Shown here piece after piece: positions 52,505-64,000 of a stretch of 64,000 nt of DNA. Both the position numbers and the translations under genes were made by a program. Location: NCBI GenBank assembly GCA_022575985.1, contig JAKSXM010000007.1:39434501-39498500 (forward strand), written 5' to 3'. Numbering within the stretch: position 1 is the first letter of the stretch; each line of letters begins with the position of its first letter. The notes under the pieces are model-generated. The model ran no database searches, was not told the DNA's origin, and saw only the letters and a list, made by a program, of their open reading frames with translations. This stretch comes from Anagrus nilaparvatae. Lineage: Eukaryota > Arthropoda > Insecta > Hymenoptera > Mymaridae.

Positions 52505-55500
52505 TTACACCAACATGATAAAAAGTAGGCGATGGTTGACTCGGCTGGTAGGAAGATCAGGCATAATCTGATTCATGGGAGCAGCTCTATGTCGAATGCA
52601 TTTGATGCAATTTTTAATGAAGGTGCTGACAGTTCGAGTGCCATTAATTATCCAAAACGATAATTTGATGAAAGATAAAGTCGATTTTACGCTGCTATGC
52701 AAACTTCTAATATGACGATCTTTTATTAATAGTTGAGCAAAATGACTTTTTCGATGTACTACGATGGGATATTTTTGACCAAAACTCAAATCGGCATGCT
52801 TGAGTCGGCCATTAATATGAATACATTTGGTTGTATGATCGTAGTAAATATTGACTATTTCGAATGAAAATATGTAAGTCGGTAAAAATAATGGAGAGTT
52901 GAATTTTCGGGCTCTGAGATTATAAATAAATCTGAAACTCTGGAATCTAGTTTGCTTGCTAAAAGAGCGGCACACAATTCTAAACAAGAAATTGATAGTG
53001 TTTTAAGAAGCACGACCTTAGTCTTTGCGATAACAATATTCATTAAAGAATGATTTTCATGAAAAATGCGGAAATAAACACAAGCGGCCATAGATTTGAT
53101 TGAAGTGTCCGCATGAATTTCAAATCGAAAATTTGATTTAAATTCAATCGATCGAGGGATTTTGAGAAAATGAGAATATTTGAGATCATTATGAATTTTT
53201 GACCATTGTTCATGTAAATTTTGCGAAATAACTTCATCCCACTCTAATTTTTCCTGCCACCATAGCTGTATAAAGATTTTATTATTTATCGTGACTGGAG
53301 AGAGTAAACCAAGTGGGTCATAAAGTTTTGCGATTTGGGACAATACAGAACGTTTAGTTAACGAAGAAATTAAATCACTATATACATTGACATAAAATAT
53401 TTCATTGGTATCGATATTTCATTTCATACCAAGATAAGAAACTACAGAATCTTCAGGTTTATCCAGCCAATCAGGATCGATATGTTTTAGAAGATCTGGA
53501 TTATTAGCAGTCCATTTTCTTAACGGAAATCCGACCGACATGAGCAACTTGGTAAATTCATTAGATAGATCGACAGCTTCAGAAATTGAATCTGCACCAA
53601 AATGAGCATCATCAACGTACATATTGTTTCTTATCAATTTTGACGCAGATTTGTGACGTTCAGATTCTAGATCAAACAGCTGATGAAGGCAAGCCATGGC
53701 TTGATAAGCAGAAGGTCCTAAACCATATGTTACAGTAGATAACTCACATGCAGAACAATTTTCAGTATTATCACCCCAAATAATATCGCATCGGAATTTG
53801 CGGTCATCAGGATGTATCAAAATTTGTCAATACATCTTTTAAATATCAGTCTTGAAAGCATATTTGAAACAACGCCATTTTTATAAGATGAATGTGATGC
53901 CAATTTACAAGGTATGACCTGAATGAAGAGTGTCGTTTAATGAGATGCCGTTGAAAACAACGCATGTTGCATAATACCATGGTGAGGTATGAAAAAAAAG
54001 AAATGATTAATAAATAATTCTTTATCAGACATATTTAAACTTCTTATGTGAGCCAAGTTTTCATATCTTCGCATGAAATCTACATAATTGAACTTGAAAG
54101 TTTGGTCTTCAGAAACCTTTGAAATCATTTTTAGAAACTGAGCTTTAGCGATTTTGAGAGAACCAGGAAAAGCAGGTTTTTCAATTTTGAAAGGGAATCT
54201 GACTATGAACCTACCACTTTCATCACGTGAATATGTTTCGAGAAAATGTTGATGAAAAGTACGATTATTCCGAGAGAATAAGTCAATAGAATTCGGGATA
54301 GGGATAGACTCTAGTTGCCAAATTCTTTGAATGCTATCATTTAAAATTTTGTTTTGCGCTGAGGTAATAGAAACGTGTTGGGATGTTTTAGAAAGTAGGC
54401 TGTCATTTTTTGAAGAACATGTAATGATCCAGCCTAAGAGAGTATTTTGAGCAACTGAGTTTTCAGTACCCTTTGTTAAACCTTCTTGAATTATAAGACC
54501 ATACACGTCGCTACCTAAAATGAGTTAAATTTCAGCATCAGAAGAAAAATGAGGATCTGCTAAGGGAAGTTTTTCAAATACGGACCAATCATACAAGGAT
54601 TTAGTAAACTTAGGTTTATAAGAGGTTACCTTAGATAATCCAAACGCTCCTCAACTCCAGTTACAGGAATTTTGTTGGAGTTTCTTTTGATTTTCAAACG
54701 GTGAATGAGGCTTTCAGCGATGAATGATGCTTCGGAGCAAGGATCGACGAGAGCACGAGCCTAAGTTCGTTGACCTTGGCCAGAATACACCGCAACTATT
54801 GCAGTCCCCAATAATACAGTAGAAAAGGTAGACAGGTGAGCAGAAGTTACAGAAGAAACAACAGAATTAAATGGCTGAGATTGAGAGCTGTTGGAATTGT
54901 TGACTCAGATGATGTCTGGTGGTTTGTAGGTTTGTTGCAGGAATCATGAATGAGTGTATGATGTTGTGATCGACAAATAGCACAAGTTTTCTGGATTCTG
55001 CAATCCTTGGTAAGATGTTTCCTAGGGAATTATGGCATAATTTAGAAGATATTACGCAATCATATGGTTCAGAAGGAGACTATCGCTACATAAATAACAT
55101 TTAGTGCTTTTTTTAGAAGAACTAGATTTGTGAGAATCAACTTTATTAGAGTTATGAGCTTTAATTGAATTAGACTTAGGATTAATATTATTAAAATTAT
55201 CCTTGCGACCTTGTGAGTTGTCTTTGTTTTGAAAATTGCGTGAAAAGTTTGAAGATCGCTGCACAGAATCCAAAGTTCTTAATCTGCGTTCTAAAAACTT
55301 CTGAAGTTGATCAAAGGTCGCAGGCTTGGCATCATCACTAGTGAGATCTTCTTAGTCTCTTCTTGTGACGTTATTCAGTCCGTTCACTGTCATATGAACC
55401 AGCAAATAATCCCAATGATCCACAGGTGCGTCGAGCATTCTTAATGATTCCACACTACTGATGGTTTCGTTGATTAGTTTTCTGAGTTGAGCGTCTAATT

Positions 55501-56200
55501 CGATGGTCATAAGCTTCAGATTCAATAAATTGTTTACATGAGCGTAGATTATTATCTTGTCATTATTGTAACGGTTGAGTAATTTTTGCCAGATTTCTGT
55601 CTCAAATTGTCCTTCTGAAACTGATAAATTTTTAATCATAAATAAAGGCTCATTTTTTAAGGAATTTTTTAAGAAAGTTAATTTTTCTGCTGATGAGTAA
55701 TTTTAATTTGATTTGACTACTACTTCTTGTAACAAATCTCTGAATGGAACCCATTCCTTAAAATTACCATTGAATGTTGGTATTGGAATAGGTGGTAGTT
55801 TTCTATTTGAAATAACGACTGTTTTTGAATTAGAAGTAGTGTTATGCGAATGAGAATCATCATTTGGTTCAGATCAATTAAGGTAAGAATATCTTGAAAT
55901 TTCATCTTTGAGCTCAAGAAACTAGCCCATAAGATTATAATATAAATCTTCGACAGCATCGAGAGTAAAATAAAAATGATCTTTAGTTGCATCGGCCTTG
56001 TAAGTTTGAATCTCAATGTCATTTTTTTTTATTCAGAAAAATAATTGTCAAGTTGTAACAATTTAGCTTGAATAGAACCAGATTTTATATTAGTATTTTT
56101 CTCGAAATTAGAAAAAATACTTTTAAACTTGTCATAAAGATTTGTTTGCCTTAAAACGGCATCAGAGAATAAAAAGGCCATATCAAAGATTCTATTGGAT
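52505..56200 (-). pseudogene. Second BEL/Pao element, Gag-Pol relic
   Basis: Minus strand, right to left. Gag (about 56200-55050): LNETISSVESL-like and DHWDYLLVHM blocks, a linker rich in Asn/Ser/Lys, and a Cys motif (CYLCSD). Protease near 54740 (ALVDPCSEASFIAESLIHR). RT linker 54506-53937 (NTLLGWIITCSS, FIVRFPFKIEKPAFPGSLKI). RT 53820-53419 (MIHPDDRKFRCDIIW, NNMYVDDAHFGADS with Y-V-D-D, VGFPLRKWTANNPDLL). RNase H 53343-52855 (AKLYDPLGLLSPVTI, FEIHADTSIKSMAACVYF, ISCLELCAALLASKL). Integrase zinc region 52987-52505 (CIKCIRHRAAPMNQIM), then truncated. Many frame breaks; older than the BEL at 42162. Confidence 0.85.
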
Positions 56201-57464
56201 CAATCAAATACTGATACAAAGTAATTTAAAAAAAGAAAAAAAGATATTTTATTTTTTGCAATGTTTATATTCGAATTATATTCTAAAAAATATTTTATTA
56301 TTTTTTTTTTTTTTACAATGTTTACATTCAAATTTTTTGTGAAGATATTTTGATTTAAGAGATGTAAAAGGATGAATCTTGAATAAGATATCTTATAATG
56401 CGAATAAAGCGATCAACGTAATTAAAAAATTAAAGAGATAAGAGATAAGATCAATATGATTAATAAAAAATATGAAATTTTAATGAAGAAAAATTGTATG
56501 CATTTAAAAAAAAGAGAATGATAAAAAAAATAATTATTGTTTAATTATTTAATATGTTGAATAAAGTGCGTGTTTTAATGTTCATGAAATAAAATATTTT
56601 TACATTACCACGTGAAGAGCAGACAGAAAAATACCAACACAGATATTAAATGTAAACAAAGGCTGAGAAAGACGAGTGATGCCGGCGCAGGTGATGACGT
56701 CACGATGAAGAAGAAGAAATCGTTCAAAATGGACGCCATCTTTTTGCTTACGAAAATGCCGACCACGTGAAATCGTGAACCTTGTTTTTTACTTTCACTT
56801 CCTTTGATCTTGATTTTTTGTATTCAATGATTATTTAAAAATATTTTGAACACTATTCACTTCCGCTAATCACGTTTTTCTTTGTTTTTTTTTTGAATTA
56901 TATTTCGCACTCAAACACACATTTGAAAATTGTTGATTTCACTTTTGATATTTAAAAAAAGATTCAACTTAGAAAAATGTCACTTGAATTTAACCACGCT
57001 ACCAATGTTTTTAATTTAAAAATTTATGAAAATGTCTTTCGAATTTTGAATTAGAAAATTATGTTAAAATTCTTGAAATAAACGAACAAGTTTAATTTGA
57101 TAAAGTGCACTTTTATTAATAATATAATAATCGATTATAATTACACAAATACATATAATATGGAAATTCTTGAAATAAATATTTATAATAGTTGATCTAA
57201 TTTAAAGATATTTACAATATAAAGATGAATTTAATTAATAAAATCACCATAACAATCTTTTATTCGAAGAGCAATGAAAAAAAGAAAGCTAAAAAGCAAC
57301 GAAAGCGCCGACTAAAAGATGACCAAGGCGAAGAAGCGTGTAGAAAGGCACGCGCAGACTTACTACAGCTTGATTCCCTATAAAATATAAAATTATAAGT
57401 ACGTGAATTTAAAATAATTAAAATAGAAAATTTACAGTTAAAATAAATAAGTTTTTGCCCTCCC
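56201..57464 (-). other. 5' region and probable LTR of the second BEL/Pao element
   Basis: On the minus strand ...AAAAACA then TTGGTAGCGTGGTTAAA at about 56988-57004 looks like an LTR end (CA) followed by a primer site, so an LTR probably begins at 57005 and extends right. Its other end could not be fixed since no second LTR copy is in the window. A GC-rich leader stretch lies near 56620-56780. No other gene. Confidence 0.45.
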
Positions 57465-57598
57465 GGGCGTAAAACTCGTGTGTAAAGAATTTTCTGAACT
57501 CGTTCTACGCCTAGGTGTAAGCACCATGGGCAAAATACTTTAGACACAAGCGTGAACACATATCACTCGTGCCCGGCTTCGCCGAAACTTTTACGCCC
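57465..57598. repeat. Small inverted-end repeat, 134 bp
   Basis: Opens GGGCGTAAAACTCGTG and closes with the inverse of GGGCGTAAAAGTTTCGG. The right part (CACTCGTGCCCGGCTTC) has a relative, inverted, at 33388-33470. Possibly a MITE; target duplication not evident. Confidence 0.5.
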
Positions 57599-58199
57599 TT
57601 GATACTTAATATACTATATTGTGAATAATAGTAATAATAATAATAATAATAGTATTAGCCAACAGTATAAAATATATTAAAAATATTAGTAAGGATTTTA
57701 AATTTTATTAATCACCATGGCTAATCCCGTAATACATAATGAAATTTGGAAAGAATAAGATGAATATCATATAGAAAAGAAATCAACATCCGTATGGACT
57801 TTAAGATGGAGGTTAAGCAAATAGCAATGCCAATACCAACACAGAAAAGAAGTAACCAAAAGAGATAAATAAAAAAAGCTGATAATTCAGGACTATGAAT
57901 TCGAAAAAATTATTTCCGTAAGTGTTTTAGCGGAAATTGGGTTACAAAATCAAAACATTAAAAATAGCAAACTCTCGTGAAAGAGACAGAATCAATGAGG
58001 GATAACAATAATTAAAAGGCTTAAATAAATATAAAAAAAAAACGCAACCAAGTAATTGGCACTATGGTTCCTTATTAGAATTAACAAAATGTTTTCAATG
58101 TTCTATTTTACCTAATAAAAAATTAAAATATTAGAATAATTGTGCCAAAAATTCTAAATTTAATAAAGAAAGTATATAATCTTTCTCCTGGCACCCAAA
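57599..58199. other. AT-rich stretch
   Basis: A TAA/AAT microsatellite near 57625-57650, then AT-rich sequence. No gene seen. Confidence 0.4.
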
Positions 58200-59155
58200 A
58201 AATATTCCAAACTCATAATTCCAGGTATTAATACTTTCAGAGAAATAAAATAGGCACTACATCAATAAAAAGATATTTTTTTAACTTTTTTATGTAAAAA
58301 ATTTTAAAAGAAAATTTTGAAAAAAAGATTTCAGATATCAGATTTTATGAGATCTGATCTGATTATCAGATCTCTTATGCCTATACATAATTCTACATGT
58401 TAGTACTTTCATGGAAAAAAATGAGGTACCACGTCTAAAAAGAAAAAAAATTATGCTATTTATTTAATTATTTTATGTAAAAAATAAATTAAAAAAAATG
58501 TCGAAAAATAAGATATCGGATGGAGAAATCCTTTACAAACGATAATTCTAGATATTCGTACTTTCATATGAAAAAATTAAATATTACGTCCTAAAATAAA
58601 AAAAATTTTGGCGTTTTTTGTATTTTTTGGCGCAAAAATTTTGAGAAAAAAATTTAAAAAATAATTAAGTATTGGGTCCAAAAAATTACTATAAACGATA
58701 TTTCTAAAAATAGTACTTCCATGGAAATAAATTAGGTACTACGTCCAAAAAGAAAAAAAAAATTGGTATTTTTTGTATTTTTTTGTGAACAAAATTTTCA
58801 GAAAATTAAGTATCCGATACGAGATATCATGTGAAAACCATACTTTCAAATATAAGTACTTTCATGAAAATAAATGAGGTATTACATCCAAATTAAAAAA
58901 AAAAGTACCTCGAGCTTTTTTGGTGAAAAAATATTTGAAAAAATAATTATGTCTTAATTCCATAATGTTTGTGAAATATCAGCGATTACATACGTACGTA
59001 CGTACACACACGCACGCGCACACACATACAGACTTTTTTTAAAAACCGATTTTTTAGCTTACTGGGGTACCAAAACGTGCTTATATGCCAAAAAATCAGA
59101 AAACAAAATTTAACCTAACACAATGGTTCCTCTATGAGGAACCAAAAGATAAAGA
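58200..59155 (+). repeat. REP-B copy, one end missing
   Basis: Internal units of about 155 bp (ATGAGGTAYYACRTC and AGTACTTTCATGGAAATAAA-type blocks) run to the terminal region: ATAATGTTTGTGAAATATCA, a TACG/CACA microsatellite (about 58995-59030), CATACAGACTTTTTTTAAAA and the closing hairpin GGTTCCTCTATGAGGAACC near 59133. Opposite orientation to 31641. Confidence 0.75.
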
Positions 59156-59159
59156 TAAA

Positions 59160-60780
59160 TTTATGACATTATAGAAAAGATGGGCTAGCTCTGGGTGGCC
59201 ATGCGCTCTCTGCCGTCTTCTACGTGCAACATGATAGAGCAGTTACCCTCTTGACAAGAGTCTCTGCCTCTTCCGGGGTGGTTGGTCCTCCATGTCAGGC
59301 TAGGATGGTCGAGGACTCTTCACGAAAATATTCCGCAAATGTCCTCGTCCATCTTTGACACATTCCAGCCTAGTTGGCAGTTTTTGTACAGGGGCCAATT
59401 AACGGCTCTATCACGTACTTGAAGGTGATATATTTATGGTTGCTGCCATTGGCTCCGTCCATCACCCTCCGACCGCCAACTCTTTCTGCCAACCCGGCCG
59501 AGGCAAAAGTGATTTCAGGGATCGACTCACTAAAGCCTGGCCTTACGTAGGCGTTGAGTTGCATTGTTCCCAGAGTTCATGATTATCAGATCGGTTTTAG
59601 CGGCCATCTTTAGCATCAACGTTCCCCTACGGTACGTGGTTGGCGTTCCCAATATGATATTACAAATATGATATTGCCAGAGACTTTCCTTATTGTTTCC
59701 TCCAACGAGGCCAGCTTTGCGATGAATAGCCGAATAGTGTCCTTCGGTCACAAATGACAACTAATGAAGGTTGTATTACCGCACTTTGCCCAGACGTGGC
59801 AGTTGCCTTTTCCACGTCGGGACATGGACGTCTAAGTACTCAAAGCCATATAGCCCACCGGCCTGTGTCATCGGTGAACCAGAATTGCCGGTTCCTATTG
59901 TGAAGCGGCTCAAATACTAAGATGACGCTAGAGTCTGTCTCGCCCACGGGCTGATCAAGCAAAAGGTCGGCAAGAATGGTCCCGTTCATATTCCCTTGTA
60001 GGACTCCGAACATTACCGATGACACTTTATCTTCCTTGCCTTAAGTGCTTTCCGATAACACTTACATGCTCTACATCCAAGAAGGTATTCAGTCTTGGGC
60101 TCTTCAATTATTAGTCAATTTTAGTGCGGTGGCCTCTAATAAAATAATAAAAAAATAATAAAAAATAATAAAAATAAAAATAATGAAAATAATAAAAAAT
60201 AAAAATAAATAATAAAATAATAAAAATAATAAAAATAATAAAAATAATAAAAATATAAAATAATAAAAATCTAAATAATAAAAATCTAATAATAAAAATC
60301 TCTACGACCGCCATATCCGCCTTATTGCCCTTAGCCTTGAAGATGGCGAGTTTTATGTCGTCATCATTCTGTAGCTTGTTTGCCTCCTTTACCACCAGCT
60401 TCGTCGCTGCCAGTAGAACGGTCAAGGCCTCTGATCTCTATAGTTAGGTAGGGAATCAGTTCCTTGACTGTACTTTCTGGACCGTGTTGACAGAGTCTAA
60501 TAGCTTTTGCCCGTCTTTCGACGAGCTGAGCTCAACTAGAACGCTGCCATCCTGAGTCTCCTGGATTTGCTAAACCTCCGTCCCCGAATCCTTTAGTTGA
60601 ACACCTCTTTTGATTTCCAGCAGGGCTGTCGCATGAGACTTCCCTTCAGGAGGCTTTATTATTATAGCCTCCTTACGCTTCGGGATTCTCATGTGCCGGT
60701 TCCTGTGCTTCTTCCTTCTTCCTTCTTCTGTGGCTATTTCTTTTTCCTTCTTTTATTATCTATATAATAAAAATTTAATC
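59160..60780 (-). pseudogene. R1-like element relic: ORF1 end and endonuclease
   Basis: Minus strand. About 60780-60300 gives ORF1 text (ANKLQNDDDIKLAIFKAKGN then KADMAVVE) equivalent to the RRM-like region at 38450-38560. 60025-59840 is the start of ORF2: LQGNMNGTILADLLLDQPVG, FWFTDDTGRWAIWL, the N-terminal endonuclease block. 59760-59370 continues it (TLMLKMAAKTDLIIMNSGNN, VGGRRVMDGANGSNHKYITF), then toward 59160 the linker. Frames are broken throughout. An AATAAAA-rich tract (60135-60300) expanded within the ORF1 end. Confidence 0.8.
60135..60300 (+). repeat. AATAAA-type microsatellite
   Basis: Repeated ATAATAAAA and AAATAATAAA units interrupting the R1 ORF1 relic; they create a hydrophobic artefact frame (FIIFIIFI...) on the minus strand. 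Confidence 0.9.
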
Positions 60781-62160
60781 AATATTACTGAACCTGCACA
60801 AAATAAAACGTCAAAATTAAATGAACCCCTCAAAATATAAAAAGAGAAAAATGAAATCAATAATAATCAATTCCCTAACGAAAAAATAGGGAAAGCAGAA
60901 GACCCTAAAAAAATAATCAATTTATTGAATCATGCTCAGAATGATAATACAAAAATAATGAACAGTTCACCCCATATGGAGAAATATATAAAAAAAGTTT
61001 CTTTCGCATACATTAAAATAATTCCCTCTATTATTACACTAAAAAGCTCAAGTTCAGCCTAAGGCAATGCAAATTTTTTTGTGAATATGGGGTCAAAAGT
61101 AACCCTAATAAAGAAAACAGTCCTTAATGACAGTGCCATAATAAATAAAAATTCAGTATTAATAATTCTAGAATTACGAATAATTACGATTAAACAAAAA
61201 GAGAGGTTACGTATTATATACTTTACACGTAGTAGCCGAGGATTTTGGCATGCATTATGCAGGTCTTATTGGATTAAATACTTTAAAAAATTTAATGAAC
61301 GAATAGATATAGCAAAAATGCAATTATTTATATACAATAGCTTTATTAAAAAAATTCTAATTCAGCCTTATTTTAAGCCGATAATTTTAGTACTTGTGGA
61401 AAATCCTTAGATAGAAGAAGGGTTAATATCATCCCAAAATATCTACCCAAACATATTACTAAATGAAGCTATCGTCAAAAAAAAGCAGGTAGAGCTTTGA
61501 TCTAATCATGCGTATTTATACATCGGACGAAATAATAAAAATGAAGGCTCTCGCAATTGAATTAAAACCATTTGAGGAAAATTTTGAGAACGAAGATGCG
61601 AGCGACACTGTTAAGGATATTATTGTTGCAGAACAAAGGGAAAAATTAGTAAAAACCATTTATGATCTTTTATATTAGAAAGAAAGATTTAAATGAAGAA
61701 GAGTTACAACAAATATAAGTTATAGTAGAAGAATACGAAGAATTAATTTATGTTGAAGGACGACCATTCACTTGTACTAATTTAAACGAGCATAATATCA
61801 GACTTTTGTCACACGTACCGTTCAAATCTAAGCAATATCGCCATTCTTACGTCACGAAGGAAGCCCTTGAGAAAAATATTCAAAAATACTTCGAATTAGT
61901 TATTATTAAAAAAAAAACATAGAGCTCTTGCAGTTTGCCTATACATAACGTGTAACCTAGGATCTAAATTAACAGGTTACGATATAGTATATAAAGCAGG
62001 CAATAAGAATCTAGTATCGAATGCATTATCAATAAATATTACCTTAAAGGAGGTTCAAGAAGATCCCAAAATACAAAGACTATCATTATTATAAAAAGTA
62101 TACGACAATGATTTAGGTGAATTATCATTCTCAGAGAGTACAATTTAACCCACTATTTAT
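60781..62160 (+). pseudogene. Ty3/gypsy Pol relic (17.6/gypsy-like)
   Basis: Protease text at about 61040-61140 (FFVNMGSKVTLIKKTVLND), with N-M-G where D-T-G is expected. 61240-61320 gives HYAGLIGLNTLKNLNERIDI by changing frame. RT N-terminus at about 61700-61910 (VEGRPFTCTNLNEHNIRLL, YVTKEALEKNIQKYFEL). The RT core is deleted: the next text, about 61960-62090, is the end of RNase H (LTGYDIVYKAGNKNLVSNAL). Stops and shifts throughout. Unrelated in detail to the element at 1-5516. No LTR or envelope-like sequence was identified. The 109-codon open frame at 61081-61410 is only part of it. Confidence 0.75.
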
Positions 62161-62897
62161 TTTAACATTTAACCTCGCTTTACAGAAGAAAAATTCATTT
62201 ATTCAGTTTTAGGGTACAAATTATAAGCCGATCAATTTTTAAAGTTTTGCAGTATTTAAGAAAAAATTTCCGAATAATATTTCTAGGTGTTACTTATATA
62301 TTTCTTCCTTCGATGAATTAGTTAGCACTAGTTTTTTTATCTGGGGTTTTCATTAGGCATAAAATCTTTTACTTTTTATTGGCTCCGTATAATTTTAATT
62401 ATATTTTACATTAATAGGCTATTTCAGCCTCAAGGGTTTAAAATACTTAAAATTATTTTTAATAAATAAATAATCAGGAAAAAACTGCTCAAGAAAATGC
62501 GAATATTTTCATCTTATAATAATAATTCACTTACTTGAAATGGAGCTGTAGGGGAAGGAATGATAACTAGTTTATTAAAAAGAAAAAATTTTTAGCATTT
62601 TATCAAGTATTTTTTATATGACTATTTATTTATTAAAGTCAATTTTTAATATTTCAAACCCTTTAGGCTCAAACGGCCAACTAATGTAAAGTATATAAGA
62701 TTGGACGAAACCAATAAAAATAAACGTTCCTTAAAAAATAAAGATGTCACAATTTTTTTTTATTTTGGACTAAATATCAAATTTTATTTTTTAATAAAAA
62801 ATTTTTTTTCCTTTTTTTTTTAATTTCTTTATAGACGTAAATTCTATTAAGTCCTAGAAGTTTAAAGTACACTAATTGGTATTATTTGTGAATATAG
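62161..62897. other. AT-rich end of the large intron
   Basis: No element recognised. It ends with the splice acceptor ATTATTTGTGAATATAG. CTAAT at about 62873 may be a branch site. Confidence 0.5.
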
Positions 62898-63081
62898 GAT
62901 TATGGGCCATTTATAGCTCATTAGAAAACAGCTTGATTGTCGTCAAAGTAGATCCTCAGGCAATGAAAATTCAATATGCATGGAATATCAGTGTCAATCA
63001 TCATAATTATGTTGAAATGTTTATTGCTCGGGGAGTTTTATATGCTGTCCACAGTAATACGGACGCAGAAATGAATATAAG
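62898..63081 (+). CDS. Olfactomedin-domain gene, internal exon B
   Basis: A 184-bp open exon after ATATAG and before AG|GTATTTTTTATT. Its first two bases complete the Gly codon begun in exon A, giving VDENG-LWAIYSS. It continues LENSLIVVKVDPQAMKIQYA, WNISVNHHNYVEMFIARGVL and YAVHSNTDAEMNI. This is the C-terminal half of the olfactomedin domain: the LWxIY block, the LDP-type block, the W-N-T/S block, and A/I-F-I-x-x-GVLY. The family usually has Cys in the CGVLY motif, part of the domain's disulfide; here it reads ARGVLY. It ends in phase 2, and the next exon should encode the last domain strand; it is not visible before 64000. Confidence 0.9.
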
Positions 63082-63345
63082 GTATTTTTTATTATTTTAA
63101 ATAACTTATAATTAATTTGATATTGCTCATGGTGCCAAAAAAGGTTACCAAATATTCTTCCAAAACTAGAAATAAATTTTTTTTATGTATATATTCAAAA
63201 GCAAATCTTGCAATAAATTGGCTTATTCGCAATTTTTATGGATAACTCATGAAAATGAACTCTTTTTTAGTATATAATATCTGTTAAAGGTCTAAAGGTT
63301 AGGATTATTAATAAATAGATTGTTTTATAGTTTTATGATAATTTT
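63082..63345. other. Intron sequence after exon B
   Basis: AT-rich and without recognised elements. Confidence 0.5.
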
Positions 63346-63925
63346 AAAAATACCCTGCCAACTAGCTGGCACTAAGTTTCCTGAAACAATGAGCTAAATA
63401 CTTCAATATGCCAATGAAATCACCGATTACAACCATGCAATCATACACTCATTTCTATTAACTTTTAAAAGTTAAAAGAAAATTTATACATTGAATTTAA
63501 CTAAATCTATTTTTTTCAAATAAAATAAACGTAATTCATTGGATAATAATTATTCAAGATAGTACTTTCATGGAAATAAAGTAAAGTATTACACAAAAAA
63601 AAAAAAAAAAATATTGTAGTTCAAATTCAGTATCAAATCAAAAAAATTACTATAAACGAACTGTCTAAAACTAGTACTCTCATAGAAATAAATTAGGTAC
63701 TACATCGATAAAGAAAAAAAAAATTTGGTGTTTTTTGTATTTTTTTGTGAAAAAAAATTTAGAAAAAAAATTTTTTTTAAATTAAGTATCAAATTCCAGA
63801 TATAGAGTAAAAACTATACTTTCAAATAGAAAAACTTTCCAAAAAATTAAGTATCAGTTTCGAGATATAGAGTAAAAACCATACTTTCAAATATAAGTAC
63901 TTTCGTGGAAATAAATGAGGTTGTA
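63346..63925 (+). repeat. REP-B copy, truncated
   Basis: Begins TACCCTGCCAACTAGCTGGC, the same end as 32875 (inverted) and 9664, then ACTTTTAAAAGTTAAAAGAA, TAATTCATTGGATAATAATT and about two internal units (AGTACTYTCATRGAAATAAA). It stops at AATGAGG near 63920. Confidence 0.75.
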
Positions 63926-64000
63926 GCGTATTTGCTGGATTATTAAATTTTATTCTCAGGTGATTGAGAATTCTTTTTATTCGGACCTTAAAGTTATTTT

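Larger units (their letters stand above)
23202..62897 (+). other. Intron of olfactomedin-domain gene, about 39.7 kb
   Basis: Inferred from in-phase joining of exon A (ends VDENG, phase 1) with exon B (starts with the last two bases of Gly, then LWAIYSS). It begins GTGAGT and ends ATATAG with CTAAT about 23 bases upstream as a possible branch site. It contains nearly every element listed between these coordinates. Intron status assumes no assembly join and no undetected exon inside; the olfactomedin domain has no missing block between VDENG and LWAIY, so no coding exon is expected. Confidence 0.85.

Noticed and set aside
57260..57559. 99-codon minus-strand frame
   Set aside because: Composition is irregular and it crosses the small repeat at 57465; no recognisable domain.
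60111..60425. Hydrophobic 104-codon minus-strand frame resembling membrane segments
   Set aside because: The hydrophobic part is the translation of the AATAAA microsatellite; only the first ~45 codons are R1 ORF1.

Overview
The window is eukaryotic nuclear DNA, AT-rich, from an arthropod and most likely an insect. The mix of elements points that way: R1-clade and other non-LTR retrotransposons, BEL/Pao and Ty3/gypsy LTR elements, Penelope-like elements (PLEs), and hAT-like, Transib-like and TTAA-type DNA elements. The order cannot be fixed from the sequence alone. There are no prokaryotic genes, operons or CRISPR arrays.

The only host gene I can support is an olfactomedin-domain gene on the + strand. 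Two exons are visible, at 22997-23201 and 62898-63081. They join in phase inside the olfactomedin domain, so almost everything between them (23202-62897, about 39.7 kb) is one intron filled with transposable elements. The sequence left of 22997 is probably also intron or 5' flank of this gene; no earlier exon could be identified.

Layout. 1-5516: young Ty3/gypsy element on the minus strand with matching LTRs, an intact 1452-codon Gag-Pol, a tRNA-Leu-type primer site and a 70-bp tandem repeat in its leader. 5517-13317: relics, including an R1-type 5' region split by a foldback element and a REP-B repeat split by a 1.4-kb hAT-like foldback with an 8-bp duplication. 13325-21946: three-level nest in which an old AT-rich LINE is interrupted by two R1 copies (9- and 12-bp duplications), and the larger R1 copy is interrupted by a hAT-like foldback (8-bp duplication). 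22146-24640: inverted duplication, olfactomedin exon, LINE 3' end. 24840-28192: PLE with a decayed hammerhead motif, then a roughly 500-bp repeat holding a complete type III hammerhead ribozyme on the minus strand. 28421-33030: large palindrome (REP-A) with a captured PLE reverse-transcriptase reading frame and an inserted REP-B. 33640-39570: LINE fragment, repeats, and an R1 copy with 5' region and broken ORF1. 41104-41790: TTAA-flanked element. 42162-48353: BEL/Pao element with deleted gag and integrase core; its 3' LTR is split by a Transib-like element with CACAGTG ends and a CGGCG duplication. About 48770-52400: palindrome with two divergent, decayed copies of an unclassified gene. 52505-57004: second BEL/Pao relic. 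57465-62160: small repeat, REP-B, R1 relic and a gypsy relic. 62898-64000: olfactomedin exon and REP-B.

The elements do not form a pathway. Their nesting gives a relative order of insertion, and in three cases removing the insert plus one duplication restores the host element's reading frame. Coordinates of diverged repeats are approximate, since no alignment could be run.
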